Shown: positions 8,884 to 19,326 of the stretch, in pieces
How the letters are laid out: every line of letters begins with the position of its first letter
Numbering within the stretch: the first letter of the stretch is position 1
Source: DATBQN01 sp963799925
GTDB lineage: Bacteria; Acidobacteriota; Thermoanaerobaculia; Multivoradales; UBA5704
Assembly: GCA_963799925.1 (NCBI GenBank)
Contig: CAWCYZ010000004.1
Coordinates: 682,001 to 746,000 of the forward strand
Direction of reading: 5' to 3'
Length of the DNA: 64,000 nt
The notes under the pieces: generated by a model
The model's database searches: none
The model's input: only the letters and a program-made list of their open reading frames with translations
Told to the model about the DNA's origin: nothing
Made by a program: the position numbers and the translations under genes

Positions 8884-9762
8884 ATGGAACCCGCCGCGCC
8901 GCCGCTCACCGTCGCGACGCTCCTCGGGCACGCGCAGGCGCCGATGGCGCGGGCCTGTCTGGCAACCCTCCTCCGCCGCTCGGCCGAGCCGCTCCGGCTG
9001 CGCATCCACGACGATGGAACGCTGACGGCCGCCGACGCGGCGGAGCTCGCCGCGGCGCTCGGCGGCGCCGAGGTGGTCCGGCGCGCCGAGGCGGACGAGC
9101 GCGTCGCCGGCCACCTGGCGCGCTATCCCGCGACCCGCGCCTTCCGCGCCGCCAGCCCGCTCGCCCTGAAGCTCGTCGACGCCGCCCTCCTCGCCCCCGG
9201 CGAGGCCCTCGCCTACTGCGACGCCGACGTGCTCTTCCGGCGCCGTTTCTCGGGCCTCTACCGCTTCCCGTCGCCGGCGGCGGGCGCCGTCTTCATGGCC
9301 GACACGCAGAATGCCTACTCCGTGCGCTCCTGGCACCTGATCGCCGAGCGCCGTCTGCGGATCCCGCGCCGCGTCAACAGCGGCATCATCCTCTTCCGCA
9401 CCGCGCTCGCCGACCCCGACCTCGTCGAGTGGTTCCTCGCCCGCGAGGCCTACCGTTTCGCGCCGCCCTGGGTCGAGCAGACCTGCTGGGCGCTCCTCGG
9501 CGCGCGCGCCGGCTGCTGGCTGCTCGACCCGGCGCAGGTGCGCATCCCCTCCGGCGCCGGCGAAAAGGGCGCCGTGGCCCTCCACTTCGTGCGCTCGGTC
9601 CGCGGGCTCCTGCCGGGCTACCTCGAGAGGGAGGATGGCGAGGGGGACGCGAGCGACGGCGCCGTCCCCCTGCGCAGCGCTCCGGCCCGGCGCTGCGGGC
9701 CGCTGGCGCTCGCCGCGAGCGAGTGCCGCCGGCTGCTGCGCCGGCTCGCCCCTCGCCGCTAG
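8884..9762 (+). CDS. GT-A type glycosyltransferase-like protein, opposite orientation to its neighbours
   Basis: The 292-residue product has ALAYCDADVLF, a DxD-type metal/nucleotide-sugar motif, near residue 114, and RVNSGIILF further on. Both fit GT8-like or nucleotide-diphospho-sugar transferases. ATG 8884 is used. It is the only plus-strand gene inside the 4.5-33.8 kb cluster. Its stop overlaps the stop of the convergent FkbM gene within the four bases CTAG. The inserted orientation suggests later addition to the locus. Confidence 0.65.
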   Translation: MEPAAPPLTVATLLGHAQAPMARACLATLLRRSAEPLRLRIHDDGTLTAADAAELAAALGGAEVVRRAEADERVAGHLARYPATRAFRAASPLALKLVDAALLAPGEALAYCDADVLFRRRFSGLYRFPSPAAGAVFMADTQNAYSVRSWHLIAERRLRIPRRVNSGIILFRTALADPDLVEWFLAREAYRFAPPWVEQTCWALLGARAGCWLLDPAQVRIPSGAGEKGAVALHFVRSVRGLLPGYLEREDGEGDASDGAVPLRSAPARRCGPLALAASECRRLLRRLAPRR

Positions 9763-10541
9763 AGCGCGGCGCCCGCCCGCTGGCGCGGCAGGGCGAGCGT
9801 GTTCCAGACCGGGCCGGCGAGCGGCCGGCGGTCGGCCGGCGCGGCGGTGGCGTCGAAGAGGGCATAGCCGTGGGCGGCGAAGATGCCGCCGACCGCCGCG
9901 GCGTTCTCCGCCGCGACCTCGCAGACGACCGCCGGCCGCACCTCGGCGAGCAGCCGCGCGGCGCCGGCCAGGCCGCGCGCCTCGGCGCCCTCGACGTCGA
10001 TCTTGACCAGCCGCGGCGCGGGGAAGCGCGCGAGGAGGCCGTCGAGCGTCTCGACTGCCACCCGCTCGACGCCGCGCGCTCCGCCGCTCTGGGTCGAGCC
10101 GCCGACGCTCGCCAGATGGTTCGTCGCCCGGCCGCGCGCCGCGATCACCAGCTCGGCCGTGCCCGGCGCGTCGGAGACGGCGGCCGCGAGCACGGCGATC
10201 GGCGCGCAGGCCGCCGGCAGGGCGAGCGACGACCGGCGGATGAGCCCGGCCAGCCAGGCGTCGGGCTCGACGGCGAGGACGCTCCCCGCCGGCCCCGCCC
10301 GGAACGCCGCGGCGAGCGCGAAGAGGCCGACGTTGGCGCCGACGTCCCACACCGCCGCGCCGGGGTCGACCAGCTCGGCCGCGAGGGCGAAGAGCAGCGG
10401 GTCCACCCGCCGCAGGTCGCGGCGCCAGAGCTTGAGCGACGCGTCGGGCGAGACGAAGATCGGGAACCCGCCGAGCTCCGGCGGCATGTGGCGCCGCAGC
10501 ACCCGGCCGCGGCTCAGCGTTTCGAGGAGCGTGCGGAGCAT
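9759..10541 (-). CDS. FkbM family methyltransferase
   Basis: The 260-residue product has AVWDVGANVGLFALAAA (motif I) around residue 70 and LVKIDVEGAEARGL near residue 175. The pair DVGAN...KIDVEGAE defines the FkbM family of SAM-dependent O-methyltransferases. I chose ATG 10541 because the frame upstream runs into the neighbouring gene. The gap to the upstream FkbM gene is 13 bases. It probably caps or decorates a sugar by O-methylation. Confidence 0.8.
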   Translation of the reverse strand: MLRTLLETLSRGRVLRRHMPPELGGFPIFVSPDASLKLWRRDLRRVDPLLFALAAELVDPGAAVWDVGANVGLFALAAAFRAGPAGSVLAVEPDAWLAGLIRRSSLALPAACAPIAVLAAAVSDAPGTAELVIAARGRATNHLASVGGSTQSGGARGVERVAVETLDGLLARFPAPRLVKIDVEGAEARGLAGAARLLAEVRPAVVCEVAAENAAAVGGIFAAHGYALFDATAAPADRRPLAGPVWNTLALPRQRAGAAL

Positions 10542-10554
10542 CGTCGCGCTCCCC

Positions 10555-11523
10555 TCAGGACGGCACGCAGACGACGCGGCAGACGTCGCCCGCCGCCGCG
10601 AGGCCGCGCCGGGCGGCGCGCGGGCTGCCGGGCTCGCGGGCCGGGCCGAGCTCACGATAGCCGCAGCCCGCGAGCAGGGCCGCCACCGCCGCGGCCGAGC
10701 TGCCGAGCTCTGCCAGGCGCTGCGGATGGATCTCGAGGAAGAGGATGGGGCGCTCCCGCCGGAGGACGCCCTCGGCGCCGCGGAGCACGGCGTGCTCGAA
10801 GCCTTCGACGTCGATCTTGACCAGATCGGGATGGAAGTCGAGCTCGGCGCAGAGGTCGTCGAGCGAGCGCACCGGCACGGCGACCGCGCCCTCCGTGTCC
10901 TCGCCCTCGCCCAGCGCCTCGAGGTGGTGCCAGCTCGGGCGCATGCGGATCTCGCCCGTCCCGGCGCCGAGGGCGGCCCGCGCCGTCGCCAGGTTGGCGA
11001 GCCCGTTGCGGGCGGCGTTCGCGGCGAGGACCTCGAAGGCCGCCGGCGAGGGCTCGACGGCGAGCGCCCGCGCTTCCGGCCGTCCGTGGAGGAAGACGAG
11101 GGAGAAGATCCCGTGGCAGGCGCCGACGTCGAGGAGGCGGCGCCGGCCGCCCATGTGCCGCACGAAGGCGTCGAGCTCCGCCGCCATGTCGAGCGAGCGG
11201 AAGCAGAAGTGCTCGAAGGGCTCGCGCGACCGCGGATCGATCTGCAGGCCGAGGCCCGGCCGCAGGACGATCTCGTCGGCCGCGGCGCCGCGGTTGCCGC
11301 GCCGGAAGGCCGCCCGGCGCCGCAGCCGGCGCGGATCGAGCTTCATCAACCGTTTCGCCCGTTCGTAGAGACCCTCGGCGCCGAGGCTCCTGGCGATCGC
11401 GCGCAGCCGCCGCTTCCAGCGCCTGGCGAGGTCTCTCAGCGGGGGAGGAGGGCTCGCCCGACCAGCTCGGCGAAGCGAGAGGCGCGGGGCGGCGGCGCGC
11501 CTGTCGTCCACCGGCCGGCTCAC
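10555..11523 (-). CDS. FkbM family methyltransferase
   Basis: The 322-residue product has a basic N-terminal extension of about 90 residues. It then shows LLDVGACHGIFSLVF (motif I) and LVKIDVEGFEHAVLRG, the FkbM signature. The start GTG 11523 overlaps the carbamoyltransferase stop (GTGA). It is more divergent from the next FkbM gene than a recent tandem duplicate would be, so the two probably methylate different positions. Confidence 0.8.
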   Translation of the reverse strand: MSRPVDDRRAAAPRLSLRRAGRASPPPPLRDLARRWKRRLRAIARSLGAEGLYERAKRLMKLDPRRLRRRAAFRRGNRGAAADEIVLRPGLGLQIDPRSREPFEHFCFRSLDMAAELDAFVRHMGGRRRLLDVGACHGIFSLVFLHGRPEARALAVEPSPAAFEVLAANAARNGLANLATARAALGAGTGEIRMRPSWHHLEALGEGEDTEGAVAVPVRSLDDLCAELDFHPDLVKIDVEGFEHAVLRGAEGVLRRERPILFLEIHPQRLAELGSSAAAVAALLAGCGYRELGPAREPGSPRAARRGLAAAGDVCRVVCVPS

Positions 11524-13324
11524 CGCGCCTCCCGCACCAGCACGACGTCGCCCAGCACCAGCCGGTCCATCCGCGTGCGCAGGAAGCAGTCGAGGGCCTC
11601 GGCCGGGGTGTTGACGATCGGCTCGTTCTCGTTGAAGGAGGTGTTCAGGAGCATCGGCACGCCGGTCCGCCGGCCGAAGGCGTCGATCAGCTTCCAGTAG
11701 CGCGGGTTGGTGCGCCGCGAGACGGTCTGCAGGCGGCCGGTGCCGTCGGCGTGGGTGACGGCGGGGATCTCGGCCCGCCGCTCGGGGCGGATCGGATAGA
11801 CCTTGATCATGAAGGGGTCGGGGTAGGAGAGGGTGAACCAGTCGCCCGTCTTCTCCTCGAGGATCGACGGCGCGAACGGCCGGAACGACTCGCGCCGCTT
11901 GATCTTCAGGTTGAGGATCTCCTTCATGTCCGCCCGCCGCGGGTCGGCGACGATCGAGCGGTTGCCGAGCGCCCGCGGGCCCCACTCGGAGCGCCCCTGG
12001 TACCAGCCGACCACGGCGCCGGCGGCGATCGCCGCGGCGGTCTCCTCGGCGAGCCGGTCTTCGCAGGGGAGCGTCTCGACCGTCACCTCGCCGTAGCGGC
12101 CGTCCCGGCCGTCCGACCCCGGCAGCCGCTCGGCGATCGCCCGGCGGACCTCGGCCTCGCCGTAGGCGGGACCCCAATAGCAGTGGTCCATGACGAAGCG
12201 GCGCTCGTCGTCCCGCTCGCCATCGCGCTCGCCATCGCGCTTTCCATCGAGCACCGCGTGATGGACGTAGAGCGCGGCGCCGAGCGCGGTGCCGGCGTCG
12301 CCCGCGGCGGCCTGGACGTAGACCTCGCGCACGCCGGTCTCGGCGAACAGCTTGCCGTTGGCGAGCGAGTTCATGGCGCAGCCGCCGGCGAGCGCCAGCC
12401 GGGTCTCGCCGGTCGTCTTCCCGAGCGCCCGCACGAGGGCGAAGAAGCGGTCCTCGTAGACCTTCTGGAGCGAGGCCGCGAGGTCCTTGTGGCGCTGCGT
12501 CAGCTCGTCGCCGCTTCGGCGGGCGGGCCCGAGCCGCGCCTCGAGGCGCGGCGTGAACACCGGCCCGAGGGTCGGCGCGCCGTCGTCCCAGCTCATGTCG
12601 ACCCCCTGCGAGAGGTGGCGGAAGTAGCGCAGGTCGAGGCGGAAGCCGCCGTCTCCGAGCGCCGGGACGATCTCGCCGAGCGCCGCGGCGTAGCGGGGCT
12701 CGCCGTAGGCGGCGAGGCCCATCACCTTGTACTCGTCGCCGAAGCCGGGGAAGCCGAGATACTGGGTGATCGCCGTGTAGAAGAGGCCGAGCGAGTGCGG
12801 GAAGTGGACGCGGTCGAGGACGCCGAGGCGGTTGCCGCGCCCGACCGCCGTCATCGTCGAGACGAAGTCGCCGAAGCCGTCGACGGAGAGGCACATCGCC
12901 GTCTCGAAGGGCGAGCAGAAGAAGGCGGAGCCCAGGTGGGCGAGGTGGTGCTCGACGGGGTAGAGGCGCGGCGCGCGGGCGCCGAAGGTCTTCGCGACGC
13001 GCTCCTCGAGCGAGCCGACCTGGGCGAGGTTCCTCACCCGCGAGGCGGCGCGGCCGAGGCTCCGCGGGTGGCCGAGGGCGAGGGCGGCCTTGCGCAGCAG
13101 GTAGGCGCGCGGCTGGCGCGACACGGCGAGCGCCGTCACCTCCTCCAGGCCCCCCATCGCCTCCAGGCAGTAGCGGATGGCGAGCTCGGGGAAGCCCGCC
13201 CAGTGCTTGATCCGCCGGAAGCGCTCCTCCTCGACGCCGGCGACGAAGCGCCCGTCGACCACCGCCGCCGCCGAGGCGTCGGCGTGGAAGGCGTTGATGC
13301 CGAGGATGCGGGTGGTCCGCTCAT
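11520..13324 (-). CDS. NodU/CmcH-type carbamoyltransferase, frame disturbed at the start codon
   Basis: The product, about 600 residues, opens ILGINAFHADASAAAVVDG. It then has VEHHLAHLGSAFF, AGGCAMNSLANGK and WGPRALGNRSIVADP, all hallmark segments of O-carbamoyltransferases (TsaD/Kae1-like N-terminal domain plus YrdC-like C-terminal domain). It transfers carbamoyl from carbamoyl phosphate to a sugar hydroxyl through an adenylate. The expected start ATG at 13324 (ATGA with the upstream stop) is one frame off the body of the protein, so there is an indel within the first few codons. Three consecutive near-identical DGER units near residue 375 form a small acidic/basic repeat. Confidence 0.85.
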
Positions 13325-14240
13325 CGGCTCGCGGGGGCGCTGGATCCGGCGGGCCGCCCGCCGGGCGGCGCGCAGCTCGGCCAGGCGGACGTCGACGACC
13401 AAGCGGAACCAGAACGCCTGGAGGAAGTGGAAGACGAACCCCTCGCGGCCGTCGAGGAAGCCGCCGAGGACGAAATAGCGGTAGCCGAAGTAGAGGAACG
13501 GCCGCAGGTAGAGCGGCAGCCGGTAGTAGCGGCTCTTGAGCCACAGCGTGCGCTCGTCCGGCGTGCCGAAGAGGCGCGGCGTGAGCTTCCAGCCGAGCCC
13601 GCCGCCCGGCAGCCGCCGCCGCTCGCGGCGCTCGAGCTCCTCGCGGGCGAAGGCGTCGGCGTAGCGCAGGTGCTTCTCGAGGTAGAAGAGGATCGCGTCC
13701 TCCTTCTTGTTCCACTCCTCGAGCGGCGAGCGCAGCCGCGCCGTCCGGCCGCGCACGTAGACGCGGGTGTCCTGCTCCTGCCGGGTCGAGCTCGCCGCGG
13801 TCGCGCCGGAAGAGCTTCAGGAGGTACTTGTGGCCGTAGCCGCCGAAGCGGATGGGATGGCCGCGGAAGATCTGCCGGCGGCGGATGTAGAAGCCGTCGG
13901 CGGCGATCTCCGGGCCGGCGAAGAGCCGCCCGAGCTCGCCGCGGAGCGCCGGCGGCAGCGCCTGGTCGGCCTCGAGGATGAGCACCCAGTCGTTGCGGAT
14001 CGGCAGGTTGTCGAGCCCCCACTGGAAGATCCAGGGGATGATCCGGCCGTGGTCGTAGGGCAGGGTGACGACCTCGTCGGCATAGCGGCGGGCGATCTCG
14101 ACCGTGCGGTCGGCGCTCTCCGAGTCGATCACCAGGATCTGCTCGGCGAAGCCGTGGACGCTCGCCAGGCTGCGCTCGAGGTTGGCCTCTTCGTTGCGCG
14201 TCGCGAAGAGCGCGGTGACCGGAATCGTCGGGATCGTCAG
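13321..14240 (-). CDS. GT2 family glycosyltransferase (WaaE-like), frameshifted
   Basis: The N-terminal part reads VTALFATRNEEANLERSL and ILVIDSESADRTVEIA, then the donor site LILEADQALP. This is a GT-A fold family 2 glycosyltransferase of the lipopolysaccharide-core WaaE/KdtX style. At about 13775-13795 the frame changes, and the other frame continues with LRSPLEEWNKKEDAIL, typical of the C-terminal half of these enzymes. Two membrane-apposed aromatic segments follow. The 5' end lacks an ordinary start: CTG 14240 overlaps a TGA and is in frame. The 3' end also lacks a clean stop in the second frame. Confidence 0.6.
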
Positions 14241-15456
14241 CGCGCGCGCGCTCCCGCCGCCGGCGCGCCGCGACCGCGGCGACCGCCTCGTGCGCCGCGG
14301 CGACCAGCCCGCGCCAGGTGGCGGCGTAGTCCCAGCGGGAGAGGACGGCGCGGCTCGCGGCGTCGACCGCGGCGCGGTCGAGGGCGAGGGCGCGGTCGAT
14401 CGCCCGCGCCAGCGCCGCGCCGTCGCCGGCCGGGTAGCGGAAGCCGTTCCTCCCCTCGGCGATGAGATCGTAGCCGGCGCCGACGGTCGAGGCGGCGATC
14501 GCCGGCAGGCCGCAGGCGAGGGCCTCCTGGACCGACACCCCCCAGCGCTCCTCGCGCGCGGCGTGGACGAAGAGGTCGGCGGCGGCGTAGAGGGCGGGGA
14601 GCTCGGGGTAGGGCACGTAGCCCACGAAGCGGACCCGCGCCAGGCCGCGCTCCGCCGCGGCGCGCGCCAGCGCCGCGCGTTCCGGGCCGTCGCCGGCGAT
14701 GGCGAGCGAGACGCCGGCGGTCGCCACGGCGGGGAGCGCCGCCAGGAGGTCCCACGGCGCCTCGCGGGCATTGAGCTTGGCGAGCGCGAGGACGAGCGGC
14801 CCGTCGGCGGGGATCCCCAGCCGGTCGCGCCAGGCGAGGCGCTCCGTGCGGCTGCGCGAGGAGAGGCTCAGGCGCGACTGCCGGCGAAAGGAATCCACGT
14901 CCACCGCATAGGGGAAGAGCCCCGCTCTCTCCTGCGGAACGCCGCAGGTCCGGAGGTAGTCCAGGGTCAGGCTGCCGGCACCGAGGAACAGATCATAGGT
15001 GCGGGAGACGACCCGCGTGAAGAGGAGGCGGCGGAGGCGCTCGCGAGCCGTGGGCAGAACCGCCGTGCCGGCTCCACCGCCGGCCGCCGGAAAGACCGCC
15101 GTGTCGAGGCGCAGCGCGGTCGCGATGCCGCGCCGCCGCGCCATGGCGTTGGCGAGGAGGTAGGGCGGCCGGGTGTAGCCGTTGACGATCAGCAGGTCGG
15201 TCAACGCCGGGTCGAGCTCGGCGGCGAGGAAGCGGGCGAGCTCCACCCGGTGCCGCGGGCAGACGCGGCACGGATAGCCGCCGAGGAGGTCGATCCCCCA
15301 GTCGACCCGCCGCGAGAGCTCGGGGTCGAAGGCGGGGCGGGCGGCGTCCGGGGCGAGGAAGATCACCCGCAGCTCGTGCTCCGGGTCGCCCGCCGCGAAG
15401 CGGTAGAAGGGCGCCTCGAACTGCGTCGGCCGTTCGACGAGGAAGGCGATCCTCAC
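14237..15456 (-). CDS. GT4 family glycosyltransferase, 3' end frame unclear
   Basis: From GTG 15456 (GTGA with the upstream stop) the product starts VRIAFLVERPTQFEAPFY. The GT4 donor-domain features follow: LVLALAKLNAREAPWDLL, VSLAIAGDGPERAALA, and an E-x7-E-like site in WGVSVQEALACGLPAIA. About 400 residues fit the family. The body frame has no stop at the gene end. The TGA at 14237, placed just where the next gene begins, is one base out, and a (CG)5 run at 14241-14250 is the likely place of an indel. Confidence 0.7.
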
Positions 15457-16658
15457 CGGCGGCCTCCCCCCGCTTCCCTGGCTGCCAGGCGCCCGTAGAC
15501 CGCCTCCATCTCGCGCCCGATCGGCCCCCAGCCGAAGCGCTCGCGGGCGGCCGCGGCGCCGCGCTCGCCCATCGCCCGCCGCGCCGCGGGATCGGCGAGG
15601 AGCGCGGCCAGGGCATCGCCCAGGGCCCCCGGATCGCCGTCGCCGTCGATGACGATCCCAGCGCCGGTCTCCTCGACCGCCTGGGCGAGCCCCACCTCGG
15701 GGGTGACGGCGACCGGGCAGCCGGCCGCCATCGCCTCGAGCACGGCGTTGCCGAAGTTCTCCGAGTAGGAGGCGAGCGTCAGGAGGTCGGCGCCGTGGAG
15801 GAGGGCCGCCTTGTCGGCGCCGTGCACCTCGCCCAGGAAGAGGATCCGCTCGGCGACGCCGCCGGCGGCGGCGAGCCGCGCGAGCGCCGGCCGCAGGTTC
15901 TCCTCGTCGTTGCCGGCGACGGCGAGCGCGGCGCCCGGCAGCCGCGCCGCCAGCCGCGGCATGGCGCGGATCAGCCGGTCGAGCCCCTTCTTCCAGCTCA
16001 CGCGGCCGAGGAAGAGGAGGAGCGGCCGGCGCGCCAGCGCGGCGCGGACGGCCGGCGAGAGGGCGGCGCCGCCGGCCGGCGCCGGCTCGTCCTCGACGCC
16101 GTTGGGGACCACCACGGCCGGCGGCAGCCGCAGGCCGAGCCGCCGGGCGAGCCGCGCCGCCTCCCGTGCCTCGAGCTCGCTCGTCACGTGGAGCGCCGCC
16201 GCCTGGCCGAGCGTGCGGCGCTCGACCAAGCCGAGCCAGGCGAGCTTTCGCAGGCGCCCGCGGCGGCGCACGAGGTCCGCCACCAGCATGCCGCGCGGCG
16301 CCACCAGGTAGGGCGTGCCCGCCCAGGCGGCGGCGCGGGCGGCCGCGGCGGTTGGCCAGAGATAGACCGAGTGGAGGTGGACGGCGTCGCACGCCGGCAC
16401 CTCGCGGGCGAGCGCCTCGGCCATCGACGGCGCGCGGTAGAGCCGGCGCGGCGGCCGGACGGCGAAGTAGCGCACCGCGACGCCGTCGATCGCGACCGGC
16501 CGGTCGAGCGGCGGCCCGCCGGCGTCGACGTCGGTGGTGAAGACCGTCACCTCGTGGCCCCGCGCCGCCAGCGCCTTGCACAGCCCGTGGACGGCGCGCA
16601 CCGGGCCGCCGTGGCGCCAGGCGGGGATGTAGGTGGGCACCACGTGGAGGAGCCTCAA
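15453..16658 (-). CDS. GT4 family glycosyltransferase
   Basis: The 401-residue product begins LRLLHVVPTYIPAWRHGGP, with the glycine-rich acceptor-side loop of GT4 enzymes. It contains LLLFLGRVSWKKGLDRLI and ENFGNAVLEAMAAGCPVAV, the GRxxxxKG and E-x7-E donor-binding signatures. The start is TTG 16658, overlapping the upstream stop as TTGA; no better start lies after that stop. It probably adds one sugar to the lipid-linked repeat unit. Confidence 0.8.
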   Translation of the reverse strand: MRLLHVVPTYIPAWRHGGPVRAVHGLCKALAARGHEVTVFTTDVDAGGPPLDRPVAIDGVAVRYFAVRPPRRLYRAPSMAEALAREVPACDAVHLHSVYLWPTAAAARAAAWAGTPYLVAPRGMLVADLVRRRGRLRKLAWLGLVERRTLGQAAALHVTSELEAREAARLARRLGLRLPPAVVVPNGVEDEPAPAGGAALSPAVRAALARRPLLLFLGRVSWKKGLDRLIRAMPRLAARLPGAALAVAGNDEENLRPALARLAAAGGVAERILFLGEVHGADKAALLHGADLLTLASYSENFGNAVLEAMAAGCPVAVTPEVGLAQAVEETGAGIVIDGDGDPGALGDALAALLADPAARRAMGERGAAAARERFGWGPIGREMEAVYGRLAAREAGGGRR

Positions 16659-17878
16659 CGGCGCTCCGGGAGCAGAGCGCGCAGCAGCTCGACGAGGTGC
16701 CGGTGGTGGGCCGGCCAGGTGGCGCCGGCGGCGGCGCGGCGGCAGGCCGGGCGCATCGCCCGCACCTCCTGTGGATGCCGGGCGCACCAGAGCATGCGGC
16801 CGGCGAGCGCCGCGGCGTCGCCGGCCGGCACGATCCAGCCGCTCTCGCCCGCCGTCACCAGGTCCTTCGCCCCCACCATCTCCGAGACCAGGACCGGCGC
16901 TCCGGCGGCGAGGGCCTCGGCGACGACCATGCCGAAGGAGTCGTGGCGCGAGGGGAGCACCAGGCAGTCGGCGCCGGCGAGCTCGGCGGCCAGCCCGCGC
17001 TGGTCGAGCGGCCCGGCGAGCGAGATCCCCTCGCCGCCGCGCTCGGCGACCCGGCGCGGCGCGTCGCCCGGCGGCCCTACCAGGCGGAGCCGCGCCCCCG
17101 GCACGGCGCGCCGCACCTCGGCGAAGGCGGCGAGGAGCAGGTCGAAGCCCTTGCGCGCGATCGGCGCGCCGGCGAAGAGGAAGGTGAAGCCGTCGCCCGC
17201 CGGCGGCCTGGGCTCGCCGGCGGGCGACGGCGCGAAGAGCGCGGCGTCGGCTCCCAGGGTCACGCTGTGGACCCGCTCGGCCGGCACCCCGGCCGCGATG
17301 TAGGTCCGCCGCGCCAGCTCCGAGACGGTCAGCACGTGGTCGGCGAGCGCGATCTCCGCCTCCTTGACCGCCGCGATCCGGCGATGGAGCTCCGGCGGGT
17401 CGGCAGTCGGCTGCACCCGGTCCTGCTCGCGGTGATGGATCGAGGGGGCGTCGAGGAAGGTCGCGATCCCCAGCCGGCGCGCGGCGCGGAAGGTCGCGAG
17501 GGCCGAGATCTCGCAGGCGATGACCGCGGCCGGGGCACCGTCACCCCCCGACCGCCGGCGCGCCAGGCGGCCGGCCGCCCAGCGGTCGAAGAGGCGGCAG
17601 GCGCGGAGGTCGTTCGCGGCGGCCCACGGGGCGGGGAGCAGGCGGTCGCCCAGGCGGCGGAGGGCCGGCGTCCACGGCGCCCAGCGCACCCGCGCGGGGG
17701 GCAGGTCGACCGGCGCGTAGCGCATCAGCCGCCGCCAGAGCGCGCGCGGCAGGAGGCGGCCCTGGCTCTCCAGGCAGGGCACCCCCGCCCAGTAGCCGGC
17801 GAGCATCCCGGCCTCCTCCAAGGCCAGCGCCGTCTGGTGGGAGTGCTGCCGGCCGGGGTGGGTGACGAGCACCTTCAC
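16655..17878 (-). CDS. GT4 family glycosyltransferase
   Basis: The 407-residue product begins VKVLVTHPGRQHSHQTALAL and has FLFAGAPIARKGFDLLL and DSFGMVVAEALAAGAPVLV, the GT4 donor-side signatures. The mid-region FLDAPSIHHREQD is shared with some EPS-locus glycosyltransferases of this group. The start GTG 17878 overlaps the stop of the Wzy-like gene (GTGA). Confidence 0.8.
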   Translation of the reverse strand: MKVLVTHPGRQHSHQTALALEEAGMLAGYWAGVPCLESQGRLLPRALWRRLMRYAPVDLPPARVRWAPWTPALRRLGDRLLPAPWAAANDLRACRLFDRWAAGRLARRRSGGDGAPAAVIACEISALATFRAARRLGIATFLDAPSIHHREQDRVQPTADPPELHRRIAAVKEAEIALADHVLTVSELARRTYIAAGVPAERVHSVTLGADAALFAPSPAGEPRPPAGDGFTFLFAGAPIARKGFDLLLAAFAEVRRAVPGARLRLVGPPGDAPRRVAERGGEGISLAGPLDQRGLAAELAGADCLVLPSRHDSFGMVVAEALAAGAPVLVSEMVGAKDLVTAGESGWIVPAGDAAALAGRMLWCARHPQEVRAMRPACRRAAAGATWPAHHRHLVELLRALLPERR

Positions 17879-19323
17879 GCCGGGCTCTCCAGCCGCCGGG
17901 CGGGGGCGCCCGCCGGCAGCGGCGCGGGCCGCCGGACGCCGAGCTCCGGAGCCGGCGCGGGCGCGCCCCGCGCGGCCGCGGTGGAGATGGCCGCGCGGTC
18001 GAGCGTCACCGCGGTCACCAGGAGCCCGGCGAAGAACCAGTGGTAGACGTCGGTGGTGACGTCGAAGACGATGCTGCCGGGGAGCTGGGCGAGGAAGAAC
18101 AGGAAGCTCGCGGTGGCGAGCGAGCGGTGGAAGATCGTGCGCAGCCGCCGCGCCTGCTGCAGGGCGACGAAGGCGAGGTAGACGCGCAGGAAATAGAAGA
18201 GGAGGAACCCCGGCAGGCCGAGCTCGAGCATGATCCGCCCCGGCTCGCCCTCGACCTCGAGACCGTTCAGCCAGCTGTAGGGGATCCGGTCCTTGACCAC
18301 CGCCGCGGCGGTCTGGTGGGTGGCGCCGATCCCGAAGCCGAAGAGCCCGGACCTCGGGAGGGTCAGGAACGGCTCCTCGAAGGGGAGGATCAGGCGCCCC
18401 GCCACCTCGGCGCCGCCGCCGGCGGCGCGGCCGAGGTAGGCGTCGACGGCGTCGGAGGCGGTATAGCTGATGAGCATGACCACTACGCCCACGGCGAGGA
18501 TCAGGCGGCTGAAGGTCGCCCCCGCCCCCCGCTCGCGCGCCACGGCGAGCCACCAGTAGAACGGGAACGCCGCCGCGAGCAGCACCAGCGGCCCGCGCGA
18601 GCCGGTGAGGAGGATGCCGAGCGCCGTCATGCCGAGGGCGACGTAGAACAGGAGGTTGCGGCGGAACCGCCACTGGATGGTGGCGAGGATGCCGAGGAGC
18701 AGGATGGTGACGGCGAAGAGGTAGGAGGAGTAGCCGGTGATGTAGGAGAACGTCGCGGTCACCCGCACGAAGGCCGAGCTGCCGAAGGTCGAGACGTAGC
18801 CCACGTCCTCGGCGGCGCGGGCATAGGTGTTGAGCGGGCTCGAGGCCGGCGAGAAGAACTGGGCGACGGCGAGGAGCCCGACGGGGATCGCGGTCAGCAC
18901 GTAGCGCTTGAGGAAGCGGGCGAGCGCGCGGTCGTCGGTGAAGACGTCGGGGAGCAGGAAGAGCAGGGGCACGTACCAGAAATAGGCCTTGAAGCCGAAG
19001 ATCCCCACCAGCGGAGTGGGCAGCTGCGGATTGAACATCTGGGCAACGCCGTAGAGCGCGGCGAGGACGAGCGGCGCCTCGAGCGCCTTGAGCGGGGTCG
19101 GCGGGCGGCGGCCGCGGGCGGCGAACCAGCCGGCGTAGGCGCCGAGGAAGAGCAGGTCCTTGGCGAAGTAGACGACGTCCTGGGCGCCGGGGAAGAGCCA
19201 TTTGCGGATCGCCCCCTCGACGATGACGAGGAACAGGGCGGTCTGCACCGCCTGGCGCCAGCGGGCGTAGGACCACACCGCCGCGCCGAGGCCGAAGAAG
19301 ACGAGGATGAGCCGCATCTGCAT
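17875..19323 (-). CDS. O-antigen polymerase/ligase-like (Wzy/WaaL superfamily) membrane protein
   Basis: The 482-residue product has about ten to twelve hydrophobic helices and a large periplasmic loop near residues 265-330. The segment ILLTGSRGPLVLL matches the TGSRG-type motif of O-antigen ligase/polymerase proteins, and GFGIGATHQT follows in the loop. It likely polymerises repeat units at the periplasmic face. ATG 19323 lies 3 bases after the previous stop. The final 40 residues are an Ala/Pro-rich tail. Confidence 0.7.
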   Translation of the reverse strand: MQMRLILVFFGLGAAVWSYARWRQAVQTALFLVIVEGAIRKWLFPGAQDVVYFAKDLLFLGAYAGWFAARGRRPPTPLKALEAPLVLAALYGVAQMFNPQLPTPLVGIFGFKAYFWYVPLLFLLPDVFTDDRALARFLKRYVLTAIPVGLLAVAQFFSPASSPLNTYARAAEDVGYVSTFGSSAFVRVTATFSYITGYSSYLFAVTILLLGILATIQWRFRRNLLFYVALGMTALGILLTGSRGPLVLLAAAFPFYWWLAVARERGAGATFSRLILAVGVVVMLISYTASDAVDAYLGRAAGGGAEVAGRLILPFEEPFLTLPRSGLFGFGIGATHQTAAAVVKDRIPYSWLNGLEVEGEPGRIMLELGLPGFLLFYFLRVYLAFVALQQARRLRTIFHRSLATASFLFFLAQLPGSIVFDVTTDVYHWFFAGLLVTAVTLDRAAISTAAARGAPAPAPELGVRRPAPLPAGAPARRLESPA

Positions 19324-19326
19324 GGG

